From Flavobacteriales bacterium (GTDB lineage: Bacteria; Bacteroidota; Bacteroidia; Flavobacteriales_F; PHOS-HE28): a stretch of DNA of 64,000 nucleotides. The notes below the pieces were generated by a model that was given only the letters and a program-made list of their open reading frames with translations, did no database searches and had not been told where the DNA came from. Shown in pieces: positions 16,106 through 24,364 of this stretch. Within the stretch, counting starts at the first letter, position 1. Every line of letters starts with the position of its first letter. The position numbers and the translations under genes are program-made. The stretch spans positions 62,001 to 126,000 of the forward strand of contig JADJDP010000003.1 in the NCBI GenBank assembly GCA_016702645.1. The letters run 5' to 3'.

Positions 16106-16933
16106 TCAGTCAACAGATATGGGGATCGCTTGCCACGACAACCACACGGTCTCACTTCCACCACAGGTCCTGCCGGCACGGTCGATCGCGACCACTTCGC
16201 AACCATAGTAGCCATCGGGTGCAGGCTGTCCGTTGTCGAGTGTTCCGTTCCAAACGGGGTCAGCCGACTCTTGCTGGAATACAAGCTCCTTCCGAGCGTT
16301 CCAAACGGTCATGGTCGCTCGGACGTACGGACCGCCTGGCACGATCAGACGATCGTTGTGTCCATCGCCGTTCGGGGTGAGCAAGTTCTGCAGCAGGATC
16401 ACATGCTCCCCGGTCGTGATGGAATGGTCCACCCTCGCTCCGACGCTTATGCTGTCGATGATCGCGTGCCGCTCCTTCGGTGTGATGTTCGTGGGAACCT
16501 GAATGCGTCCGATCACCACCTGTGTGTCTGCGATCACCAAGGTGTCCATTGGTTCTTCTTGCGGTTCCACATCCGCCGGTGCGACCTCTGGTGCGGGTTC
16601 GCTTGGCGGGAGCTGTTCCACAGGTATCAGCGGCGCATCGCTCTCAGTTCTTCCTGCCCAGGTCATCCAAGCGTAGGTGGCAACGATGACGATGGTCACC
16701 GTGGCGATCGCTGGCCAGATCCAGCCTTTTCCTGCACTTGGTGCCGATCTCACAACAACGCTGCGTAGGGCAAGCCGCGCCACGCCTTCGTGTAGCACGC
16801 GTTGGTCCGTGATCAACTGCCGGAGCTCGGAGTTCGTGTTCGCTCTCGTCTCGAAAGCTGCACGTTCTTCCACCTTCATGGACCCATCGAGGTAGCGGTC
16901 CACCAGTTCCATCAGGTGTAGTTCGTCGCGCAT
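16106..16933 (-). CDS. Anti-sigma-like membrane protein with CHU_C-like outer domain
   Basis: This 275-residue protein has three parts. Residues 1-60 (LVDRYLDGSMKVEERAAFETRANTNSELRQLI) look like an anti-sigma-type cytosolic domain, the MELVDRYLDGSM start being typical, but without a zinc-binding HxxxCxxC. One membrane helix follows (about 71-91, IWPAIATVTIVIVATYAWM). After a Pro/Glu-rich linker comes a C-terminal domain with LLTPNGDGHNDRLIVPGG and DPVWNGTLDNGQPAPDGYY, the hallmark of CHU_C gliding-associated domains. It lies 28 nt downstream of the ECF sigma gene on the same strand. I infer that the outer domain senses or docks to cell-surface material and controls the sigma factor. Confidence 0.75.
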   Translation of the reverse strand: MRDELHLMELVDRYLDGSMKVEERAAFETRANTNSELRQLITDQRVLHEGVARLALRSVVVRSAPSAGKGWIWPAIATVTIVIVATYAWMTWAGRTESDAPLIPVEQLPPSEPAPEVAPADVEPQEEPMDTLVIADTQVVIGRIQVPTNITPKERHAIIDSISVGARVDHSITTGEHVILLQNLLTPNGDGHNDRLIVPGGPYVRATMTVWNARKELVFQQESADPVWNGTLDNGQPAPDGYYGCEVVAIDRAGRTCGGSETVWLSWQAIPISVD

Positions 16934-16946
16934 GCTCAGAGGGTTT

Positions 16947-16968
16947 GTACTTCGACTTCGCTCAGTAC
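16947..16968 (+). repeat. Small dispersed repeat between sigma and anti-sigma genes
   Basis: GTACT, TCGACTTCGCTC, AGTAC: 5-bp complementary arms around a 12-nt core, overlapping the last codons of the sigma gene. It is the sister of 3808-3828. The arms differ in both halves (GTCCT/AGGAC versus GTACT/AGTAC) yet stay complementary, which suggests a hairpin is maintained. Confidence 0.55.
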
Positions 16969-17525
16969 GGGTTTGCGACGGTCGTGTTGATCAACTGGCG
17001 ATACCGCTTGCGGGCTTCCTCCAGGCACTTGTACTTGCGTGTCTTCGCGGCGCCTTCGCCGGAGAAGCCCAGCGCCTTGGCTATCAGCGCGAGCGGCTCG
17101 TGCTTCACATAGAAGCGTGTGAGCACGTCCACACATTTCGCACCGAGCGACTTCAGCGCCTGCTCTGCCTGCTTGAACTCACCTTCCCGCGCAAGCAATG
17201 CGGTGAGGTCCGCGGGTTCATCGGCTTCGGCGTCGAGCTTCCATTCGCCCATGGCCTTGTTCCGGCGGCGCAGTTCATCGCGCCACAGGTTGCGGCAAAC
17301 AGCAAAAAGGAAGGTGCTGATGCTGCTGGTGAGCGTAAAGCCTTCGCTGCGCACACGGCGGTGGAAGATGATGAGGGCATCCTGGAAGATGTCCTTGGCA
17401 TCGCCGCTGCGACCGCTATTCTGCCGCACTAAGTGCTCCACCTTGGGCAGATGGGCATAGAGCGCCTTGAACGCCTCCTGGTCCTTGCCCTGGTGGATGA
17501 GTTCGATGATCCGCTGGTCGTCCAT
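16962..17525 (-). CDS. ECF-type RNA polymerase sigma factor
   Basis: A 187-residue sigma-70 family protein of the ECF class. Region 2 is seen in DAKDIFQDALIIFHRRVRSEGFTLTSSISTFLFAVCRNLWRDELRRR. Region 4 is in ALKSLGAKCVDVLTRFYVKHEPLALIAKALGFSGEGAAKTRKYKCLEEAR. The region 4 helix-turn-helix (GFSGEGAAKTRKYKCL) is of the form common in Bacteroidota ECF factors. I use ATG 17525 (MDDQRIIELI); the longer frame starts before any conserved residue. The gene directly precedes the anti-sigma-like gene, so this is a sigma/anti-sigma pair, probably for cell-envelope control. Confidence 0.88.
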   Translation of the reverse strand: MDDQRIIELIHQGKDQEAFKALYAHLPKVEHLVRQNSGRSGDAKDIFQDALIIFHRRVRSEGFTLTSSISTFLFAVCRNLWRDELRRRNKAMGEWKLDAEADEPADLTALLAREGEFKQAEQALKSLGAKCVDVLTRFYVKHEPLALIAKALGFSGEGAAKTRKYKCLEEARKRYRQLINTTVANPY

Positions 17526-17786
17526 TGTTGTGACCGTCTTCCCCCTTGATGTAAGGAACGAAGAAAGGTGACCCGGCGACATGGAGCGGTTCTCGTCATC
17601 GGCCGCCTCCTGCCTGGCCGGCACTAGGGAATCAATGCTCCCGTTGAACTACCGGAGGCCGACACCAATGGTCCCCCACGTGTCCCCTTTGATCTTTTCA
17701 ACGCGCTGGATCGATGAACGTGGAAAACCCATGGCGATCCCTTCCGCCGGCGTGATCTCCGCCTTGTGTGTGGCAGGGAACGCTCC

Positions 17787-19325
17787 TCAGAGATGCAGTG
17801 CGATCCCATAGGAGATCCAGATCCTGCGTTGTTCTCTGGCGCCCTCGATCCGCATCTCCTCTCCGCTCACGATGGCAGAACTCGGCAGGTCCGGAAGAAC
17901 GAACGGTTGGGCGAAGGCCAGATCGGTATAGAATGAGAAGTGCTTTGAAAGGTGCAGGTCGCCACGTAGGCGGAGCGTCCACGTCCAACCCGTACTGGAA
18001 ACCCTAACACGGGCGTCAGGGTTCCAGAATGTCGGGCCGAAGCCATACTCGTGGTCCTCGTGGATGCGCAACATGCGTACGCCAGTGTAGAGGGCGGCTG
18101 TACCATGTATCCAGCGCCTCGGCCAACGCTGCGGGATCGAACGCCCAAGGGTCAGCTCATAGCCTTGCACCTTTTGGTCCACCACGATGTTCCGGAATGA
18201 GTTGACGACATACGTGCCGAACCATCCGTTCACCAAGTCCGTGCGCGCGAGTTCATGGGAGGTGGCTTGGTTTCCATGGTCCGAGTACGAGGCCCCGATC
18301 AACCAGTTGTCCTTGATGCTCACAAGGCCGCCAAAGCGGAGTCCCGCTGTGGCTTTCTCGCATTTCATGCATACGTCATTCGGCACTTGGAAGTATCCTT
18401 CCTCAATTCCCACGCTCAGGTGGTAGCGAGGCCGTGCCTTCCAAATGCTGTTGAGCTTGCGTTGCTGGTGGATCGTGTCCAGCGCATGTTTCGTCCGGCG
18501 CTCTTGCACTGCCAGCGCCAGGGCATTGCTTGACCGGTCGATGAGCTTCATCACCAATCCCATGCTCAGGTCGTGGTTCGTCATGTCGAGCTTGGCACCG
18601 TGTTGGGTGGTGTGCGTGTATTGTATTTCGAAGCGGAAGCGCGGTCCGCCGAATCGGATCGCGCAGCTTGGTTCGATCAGCAAACGCGTTCCGCCCACGG
18701 TCGGGTCGTCGGCGAATGGCTTGATGGCCGTGCCAGGCAGCGCGGGTTCCAGATGATCCCGGAACTGGGAATGATGTAGCCACCCGACACGCGCGCCCGC
18801 GAAAATTTCGAAGCGCAGTGAGGAGTAGCCGATGCTTGGCTGGATGAAGGGCCGATCCCATCTGGCTTCCAGCCGGTGCGAGGTCGTTCCGGAGCTCGTG
18901 CCGATGGTTTGCGAACGATGCACCCAGCCCCGTCCCCATCCTGCTCCGATGTCCATCATGCCGAACCGGCCGAGGGGGAGAGCGTACGAACCGCCCGCAT
19001 CGAACATCCTCATGCCTGTGAGCGATGCGGCACCCGCGTGGATCCTCAGGCGATCGCTCAAGGCGTACGCACCTTCCACGCCCACGCCGCCCACTTCCAC
19101 CGAACCGGGCAAGGGAAGAGTGACAAGACCGCCATCCATGGCATCCCACCCTCCTGATAGCATCGATAGGCTGGCGGAGCATTCTCCCTTCGCTCGCAGC
19201 GATGGCAAGGACAAAGGGGAAGGCATGTACAAGCCTTGGGCGCATGCGGTCAGCGTTGCCAGGCAGGTAAGGCATGCGGTCATGCGCCGCACGAAAGGAC
19301 TGGATGATGATCGGTGGACATACAT
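17787..19325 (-). CDS. Predicted outer-membrane beta-barrel protein, unknown function
   Basis: The 512-residue product starts MYVHRSSSSPFVRRMTACLTCLATLTACAQG: a signal peptide ending in ACAQ, with a possible lipobox cysteine. The rest alternates aromatic and small residues in beta-strand-like blocks (GGSYALPLGRFGMMDIGAGWGRGWVH; FRFEIQYTHTTQH) and ends ...WISYGIALHL, as in barrels. A CMKC pair interrupts the middle. I do not recognise the family. The frame continues upstream to 19838 but that extension is Arg/His/Pro-rich and not protein-like. It is the last gene of a minus-strand group with the radical SAM gene and the 540-aa lipoprotein. Confidence 0.6.
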   Translation of the reverse strand: MYVHRSSSSPFVRRMTACLTCLATLTACAQGLYMPSPLSLPSLRAKGECSASLSMLSGGWDAMDGGLVTLPLPGSVEVGGVGVEGAYALSDRLRIHAGAASLTGMRMFDAGGSYALPLGRFGMMDIGAGWGRGWVHRSQTIGTSSGTTSHRLEARWDRPFIQPSIGYSSLRFEIFAGARVGWLHHSQFRDHLEPALPGTAIKPFADDPTVGGTRLLIEPSCAIRFGGPRFRFEIQYTHTTQHGAKLDMTNHDLSMGLVMKLIDRSSNALALAVQERRTKHALDTIHQQRKLNSIWKARPRYHLSVGIEEGYFQVPNDVCMKCEKATAGLRFGGLVSIKDNWLIGASYSDHGNQATSHELARTDLVNGWFGTYVVNSFRNIVVDQKVQGYELTLGRSIPQRWPRRWIHGTAALYTGVRMLRIHEDHEYGFGPTFWNPDARVRVSSTGWTWTLRLRGDLHLSKHFSFYTDLAFAQPFVLPDLPSSAIVSGEEMRIEGAREQRRIWISYGIALHL

Positions 19326-19668
19326 GGTGCGGAGGGGTCTCGGGTGTGGCTGGTCTTGGGAGTTACCCAGGTTCGATGACCCAAAGCAACCGACGGGGGG
19401 CACGGCCTCTCTGGCATTCCCTGGGCCGTGGGCGTGCTTGCATCGCGTTCTGTGCTTCCTGTGTGGCCATGCCCCGCAGAAGAATCGATCTTCGCGGATC
19501 GTGCCGACGGTCGTCGCTCGGATCGCGATCTCTGCAAGATCCCGTCCTGCGTTCACTAGATGTGGCGGGATCCGGTCGTTCCAGGCTTGCGTCTGCAGGT
19601 GATCGGTGCGAAGCCCAACCTGTTCAATTCTTACGGCCGATCTTCCATCGAAGCGGCGGTCGATCGGA
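19326..19668. other. Intergenic region, 343 nt, no gene recognised
   Basis: This stretch between the radical SAM gene and the outer-membrane protein gene has open frames, but they give Arg-, Pro- and His-rich products with no domain, signal peptide or start context. I looked for a small RiPP-type precursor beside the radical SAM gene and found no convincing one. Confidence 0.5.
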
Positions 19669-20820
19669 TCATACGGTTTCATGTACATGGCAACCTCCTG
19701 CCTCTTCCATGTTGGCGTATAGGCTTTCAAGGGGCTGGTGCAGTACGTTCCTACAAGGTTTCTGGCAGAAGGGGCACGCATGGATCTGGCCATCGGTATC
19801 CACGTACACGAAGCGCTTGCCGCTTCCGGAGCAGCCAACGTTGCGCTGGTAGGATGCGTAATGGTCCACGACCGGATGCTTGCGATACCGTCGATCCGTG
19901 TGCATCACACGCACAAACTCGTCGAGCAACGCCTGTTCACCAGCACCTAGCTCAACTTCCTTGTCCGCGAAATGGCCCACCGCACGCGGTTCCACCAGGC
20001 GGATGAAGTGCGCACCCCAATCGCGGGCCATGTCGGCATAGCGCAGGAGGTCCTCCATCCGGCAGAACGATCGCAGTGGAACGAGCGACAGGGCAGTGAC
20101 CAAGCCCGCTTCACGTGCGTTCTTCACGGCTTGCCTCGCGTATTCGTGCGAGCCTTCCACGCCACGGAAGCGATCGTGTTCGGCGGTGGACCAATGATCC
20201 ACGCTGATGGATGTACCGGTGAGCCCGGCTGCTTTCAACTCGCCCGCGCGCTCCGGCGTGAGCCGATATCCCGAAGTAAGGATCCAGAAGTCGGTGGCGC
20301 GATGATCACTTTCCCGCAGGATGGTGATGAGGTCGTTGAAGCGGTTCAGGGGCTCGCCTCCGCTGAGCTCGATCTGTGCCACCCCGCGCTCCTGGAACTT
20401 GCGGATCATGCCCAACACGTCTTCCACGCCCAGTGCTTCCTTCTTGTTGAGGGCATCCCATTCGAAACAATGCGCACAACGAAGCGGGCACTTCTTGGTC
20501 ATTGCCATGATGGCGAGGAGCAGTCCTTCGGTGTGACCGGCGATGGGCCGCACACGATGGAGCTCGTTGCGTATCCATAGGTCCCAAGCGGGTGAGGGGA
20601 AGCCGGGCGAAGTCACCAACTGGAAATTGCGCTTGCTAACGTTCGCGCTTCGCGTGAGGTGCCGCAGCGTATGTGCTTCGTCGAGCACCTTGCGGAAGCC
20701 CGTTGCCGCTTCGCGGGCTGTTGCGCGATCGGCGTAGGCGTGGGCTGCCAGTTGCTTGATCCTTTTCCATGCCGCGCGCTTGACGAGGCTATGCCGCCAG
20801 CCGTTGTTGATCGTGTTCAT
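19669..20820 (-). CDS. Radical SAM enzyme with SPASM-like C-terminus
   Basis: This 383-residue enzyme binds the SAM-cleaving 4Fe-4S cluster with CPLRCAHC (in AMTKKCPLRCAHCFEW), followed by the IELSGGEPL motif. The C-terminus has a Cys-rich tail (C-SGSGKRFVYVDTDGQIHACPFCQKPC), like SPASM/twitch domains that hold auxiliary clusters. Such enzymes modify peptides, cofactors or lipids; the substrate is unknown. The start is uncertain: MNTINNGW (20820) or MIPM (20829), both within a dozen nt of the stop of the upstream 540-aa lipoprotein gene on the same strand. The two are therefore probably co-transcribed. Confidence 0.8.
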   Translation of the reverse strand: MNTINNGWRHSLVKRAAWKRIKQLAAHAYADRATAREAATGFRKVLDEAHTLRHLTRSANVSKRNFQLVTSPGFPSPAWDLWIRNELHRVRPIAGHTEGLLLAIMAMTKKCPLRCAHCFEWDALNKKEALGVEDVLGMIRKFQERGVAQIELSGGEPLNRFNDLITILRESDHRATDFWILTSGYRLTPERAGELKAAGLTGTSISVDHWSTAEHDRFRGVEGSHEYARQAVKNAREAGLVTALSLVPLRSFCRMEDLLRYADMARDWGAHFIRLVEPRAVGHFADKEVELGAGEQALLDEFVRVMHTDRRYRKHPVVDHYASYQRNVGCSGSGKRFVYVDTDGQIHACPFCQKPCRNVLHQPLESLYANMEEAGGCHVHETV

Positions 20821-20831
20821 GGGGATCATGT

Positions 20832-22454
20832 TCAAAGGGGTATGGCCACCTGTGTCCGTTGAAACTCCTGCCACCGCTCGCGGGAGTATTTCGGGAAGGC
20901 GTCGGCCTTCTTGAAGCTCCGCAGGTAAAGCAGGTCGGGTTCGATGGGAACCGTCTCGTGCAGGATCCGGTAGTGACCCGCACCATGGAGGAAAACGCTC
21001 CGCTCCAAACCGCTCGCTGGTTCGTGGAACGGGAAGACGATCTCCGCCGCATCGTCCACTGCGGGCTGCACATAGTTCCGATCATCGTCCTCGGACAGTA
21101 GCTGAAGAACGTCGGCACCGTTCCGGTCGAGCGCACTTGTCGCGTCGAGTTCACGCACGATCATGCCGTCGTCCGCACTGAAGTCCATGGCCACTTGATC
21201 CACCTCCCAGAACAGGAAGCCGCAATCGAAACGCAAATGCACTTCATCGCCAGCTACTCTGCTCAGGTCCAGCTCGAGCACATCCAATCTCCAGGCCATC
21301 GGTCCTGCGAGTTCGAACTGATCAACGCGTTCCCACTCTCCGGGTCGCGCTTCCATCCAAACAGCCAGGGGCATACGTTGCGCTCGCGACCAAGTGCGCA
21401 GTTCGTCGGCCGGTAGTTCCGTGTTCTTGCGATCGATCTCGGGTGCCAATGTGCCCTGCTCATCCAGTAAGAGCGTGTAGAGATGATCCACCCAGAAGGT
21501 GTTGCGTGCCGTGATGATGAGTTTGCCGGTCTTGGATCCGGGCGGTTTGCTGAACGTGAGTTCCATTCCGTCGTTCGCCTCTTCCCGTTCATTGAGCGGG
21601 TCGCCCATCCATGCAAACTCATCCTGTAGCAAAAGGCGCTCGCGGACATTCGTCCCGTTCAGGTCTTTGGCCGCAAGTGGAGCCTGCGGATCCCTGAACG
21701 CATGGATCGCACCGTACTTGTCGAACAGGGTGGTGATGCCTGGTCCATGGTCCACGGTGACGAGTTTCAGCAGATCCGTGCTCTGGATCTCCTTCGCCTT
21801 GTTGGCTAGCGTGATCCGGTACTCACCATTGACGGGCGCGATGTACTGCAGCGGTAAGCGGTCATGGCGTTCCAGTTGCGGGTAGATCGCGCCAGAGAAG
21901 ATCTCACCTTCGAAATGCACTCCGTCCGGGGCATGGGAGTAAACGAACGGGCAGGAAGTCTTGAGCAGATAAACGAGAAGCATGACGAATCCGAAGCAAG
22001 CGGCCACGGTCAGGATCGTTACGCCGATGGTTATTCCGGCGTCCACATCGAAAGCTTCTATCCGTGTGACATGCGATAAGGCAAGGCCGGTCCAGGTAGT
22101 GGTGGTATCGCCCAATACGACCGTTCCGTCCAAATGCAGGAGCACTTTGTTGCGCTCGACCCGTGCTTCGCGTCCGCTCTCTGCCTCCAGGATCCTTCCG
22201 GCGATGGCATCCGGCAACAGCACGAGTTTGCCATTCAGCGAATCGTTGGTCAGCACCGGGTGTTCCACTTTCCAGATGCTCGAGCGCACGCTGTTGTGGG
22301 TGATCAGGTAGATCCTCGTGCGCTTCTCCGTCAGCTTTGGCAAGGAGGAAGTTGGCCGGTCGTGTCGGTGCCAAAAGACGCAGCCGTATTGCCCCCATAG
22401 GAAAACGATGAGCAGGAAGGTCGCTATCCTGCCATTGCGTGGATCGAACCTCAT
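20832..22454 (-). CDS. Large predicted lipoprotein, unknown function
   Basis: The 540-residue product starts MRFDPRNGRIATFLLIVFLWGQYGCVFWH, a lipobox-like YGC after a hydrophobic stretch. A second hydrophobic segment lies near residues 143-168 (ITIGVTILTVAACFGFVMLLVYLL), followed by KTSCPFVYSHAPDGVHFEGEIFSGAIYPQLERHD. The remainder is beta-rich with no motif I can name. It may be anchored by lipid and one helix, with a large outer domain. It is coupled to the radical SAM gene downstream and 45 nt from the next gene upstream (start 23153). I cannot assign a function. Confidence 0.6.
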   Translation of the reverse strand: MRFDPRNGRIATFLLIVFLWGQYGCVFWHRHDRPTSSLPKLTEKRTRIYLITHNSVRSSIWKVEHPVLTNDSLNGKLVLLPDAIAGRILEAESGREARVERNKVLLHLDGTVVLGDTTTTWTGLALSHVTRIEAFDVDAGITIGVTILTVAACFGFVMLLVYLLKTSCPFVYSHAPDGVHFEGEIFSGAIYPQLERHDRLPLQYIAPVNGEYRITLANKAKEIQSTDLLKLVTVDHGPGITTLFDKYGAIHAFRDPQAPLAAKDLNGTNVRERLLLQDEFAWMGDPLNEREEANDGMELTFSKPPGSKTGKLIITARNTFWVDHLYTLLLDEQGTLAPEIDRKNTELPADELRTWSRAQRMPLAVWMEARPGEWERVDQFELAGPMAWRLDVLELDLSRVAGDEVHLRFDCGFLFWEVDQVAMDFSADDGMIVRELDATSALDRNGADVLQLLSEDDDRNYVQPAVDDAAEIVFPFHEPASGLERSVFLHGAGHYRILHETVPIEPDLLYLRSFKKADAFPKYSRERWQEFQRTQVAIPL

Positions 22455-22499
22455 GGTTGGTGGTGTTGGTGGGTTTGGAGATGATGGTTCCTGGATGGC

Positions 22500-23153
22500 T
22501 CAGTCAAGGATCTTCTTCGGTCGCGGTGGGCGGACCAGTCCGACCGCCATCCCGATGGCGAAAGAGGTGTAGGGGCGCAACTCGTTGAAGTTAGCCTGCA
22601 CGGCGGCTTCCACGCCGAAATGGGGAGTGAAGGCGATGAGGATTTTTGCGCGCAGATCCACCCCAATGGCCTTTTCCGTGTGAGCGATATAGTGCTCAAG
22701 CTGCGTTAGGGTCTCGTATGGCTCCAAGACCTCACGCTTGTAGTTGATGAAGCTGATGCCCGCCTCCAGGCCAGGCCTGAACGCGGGAGTGTTGACATGG
22801 AATTCCTTCGTCACCATGAGCGAGTTGAAGACGACACGGTCCTCGGGGTCTTGGCTCCACGGCCCGAACCAACCATCGCCACGAAGGGTGGGACCTGTAC
22901 CCCGGTACTTCATTGCTTGATGGGCGTATCCAATACCCCAGCCCGTGGGGTTGTGCGTGAGCTCGAGCCCGGTGCGCGGCCCGTTCGAGATGTTACCCTC
23001 CACATCCGTGGAGATGATCGAAGCATCGAGGAAACCATGGAAAAGTACCGGTGTTTGCGTGTTCTTTTGGGCGCTGGCCGGAAGCGCGCACAGGACGACC
23101 AAGACATGCGCGAGCAGCGTATTGGGGCGGCAGCGGTGTAGAAGTGTGTACAT
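22500..23153 (-). CDS. Predicted small outer-membrane beta-barrel protein
   Basis: This 217-residue exported protein has the signal peptide MYTLLHRCRPNTLLAHVLVVLCALPASAQ (cleaved after about residue 29). The mature part resembles eight-stranded barrels: GTGLELTHNPTGWGIGYAH-type alternating strands and a C-terminal strand ending RPPRPKKILD. The family is not recognised. The ATG at 23153 is chosen for the signal peptide; the longer frame begins in non-coding sequence. It is upstream of the 540-aa lipoprotein and divergent from the HTH regulator at 23375. Confidence 0.55.
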   Translation of the reverse strand: MYTLLHRCRPNTLLAHVLVVLCALPASAQKNTQTPVLFHGFLDASIISTDVEGNISNGPRTGLELTHNPTGWGIGYAHQAMKYRGTGPTLRGDGWFGPWSQDPEDRVVFNSLMVTKEFHVNTPAFRPGLEAGISFINYKREVLEPYETLTQLEHYIAHTEKAIGVDLRAKILIAFTPHFGVEAAVQANFNELRPYTSFAIGMAVGLVRPPRPKKILD

Positions 23154-23374
23154 GGTTCGGTGGTATGTGCTACCAAATGGAGGGGTTGCCAATGCTCGCG
23201 GCAAACGACTCCGTGTCCTCGTTCATGAGAGATCGGCAACAAAGGCGGATCGCCACGCCGAAGCCCCTGTCTCCCCTGCTGAAGTGCAGCGATGTCCCCA
23301 AACGACCCTTCGGATCGGCAAGGATCGCGCCCATGCACCACGCTCGTTATTGATTTTTGCGGATCTTTCCTCGC

Positions 23375-24364
23375 ATGACGCCGGTCGAACTCCAGCAAAA
23401 TCTCTTCAAACAGGTGAAGGAGCGCTTGCCGGCGCACCTCTCGCTGCCGGAAGAATTGGCGTCCATGCTCGGTATCAGCGCGGATAGCGCCTATCGCCGC
23501 ATCCGTGGCGAGAAGGCCATGGACCTGGGCGAGCTGGTGCAGGTCTGTTCGGCTTATGGCATTTCGCTGGATGCCCTGATGGGTGGTGGCCAGGGTCGCT
23601 TCTTGTTCTCGGGACGCTTCGTGGGTGGTGCCGATCTCCCTTTCCCCGATTGGCTCACGGGCATGAGCGCCCAACTGGAGCAGATCGCCGCGGCCAAGGA
23701 TGCGGTCTTCGTTTTCCGTGCTGAGGACATTCCGACCTTCCACTTTTTCCAGATACCCGAGCTTACCCAGTTCAAGCTCTTCTTCTGGCGAAGGACCATC
23801 CTGGGCCAGGCCGATTTCCAGAACCAGCGTTTCAGCCTTGCGGATCGCGACGAGGATCTGCTGGCAAAGGCGCGCAAGACCTACCTCACCTATTTGCGCC
23901 TACCGAGCACCGAGATCTGGAACGCGGACAGCCTGAACGCCTTTCTGCGGCAGATCACCTTCTACCGCGATGCGGGGCTCTTCGCACGTGAGGAGGAGGC
24001 CCAAGTGCTCTTCGACAAGCTCGTCGATCTTGTCGCGCACCTTCAGGCGCAAACGGAAGCGGGTGTCAAGTTCATGCACGGCGAACCCGCTTCCACCGGA
24101 AGCGCAATGTTCAAGGTCTTCATCAACGAAGTGATGCAGGGCGACAACATGATCTACGCTTCTGCCGGTGGCCAGCGCATGGCCTTCCTCAACCACAGCG
24201 CGATCAACTACGTCTCCACCACGGACCCGGCCTTCTGCGACTTTGCGCAACACAGCATCGAGACGATCACTCGTCGCAGCATCCTCATCAGTGGCACGGG
24301 TGAACGGGAGCGGAACCGGTACTTCCGTTCGCTACGGGAGGAGATCGAACGTCGGCGCAAGTGA
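23375..24364 (+). CDS. Helix-turn-helix regulator (BetR-like N-terminus)
   Basis: This 329-residue protein has an N-terminal HTH of the BetR type: VELQQNLFKQVKERLPAHLSLPEELASMLGISADSAYRRIRGEKAMDLGELVQVCSAYGISLD (residues 3-65). The C-terminal 240 residues form an effector-like domain with FFWRRTILGQADFQNQRFSL and no named motif. It is probably a transcription regulator of the accessory gene set nearby. The start ATG 23375 begins MTPVELQQ; an upstream TTG is possible. Its stop overlaps the ATG of the next gene by 1 nt (TGATG), so the regulator and the outer-membrane protein are coupled. Confidence 0.7.
   Translation: MTPVELQQNLFKQVKERLPAHLSLPEELASMLGISADSAYRRIRGEKAMDLGELVQVCSAYGISLDALMGGGQGRFLFSGRFVGGADLPFPDWLTGMSAQLEQIAAAKDAVFVFRAEDIPTFHFFQIPELTQFKLFFWRRTILGQADFQNQRFSLADRDEDLLAKARKTYLTYLRLPSTEIWNADSLNAFLRQITFYRDAGLFAREEEAQVLFDKLVDLVAHLQAQTEAGVKFMHGEPASTGSAMFKVFINEVMQGDNMIYASAGGQRMAFLNHSAINYVSTTDPAFCDFAQHSIETITRRSILISGTGERERNRYFRSLREEIERRRK

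Noticed and set aside
19326..19838. N-terminal extension of the barrel protein (683-aa frame)
   Set aside because: Translation is Arg/His/Pro-rich, overlaps the radical SAM gene, and has no signal peptide; the true start is 19325.
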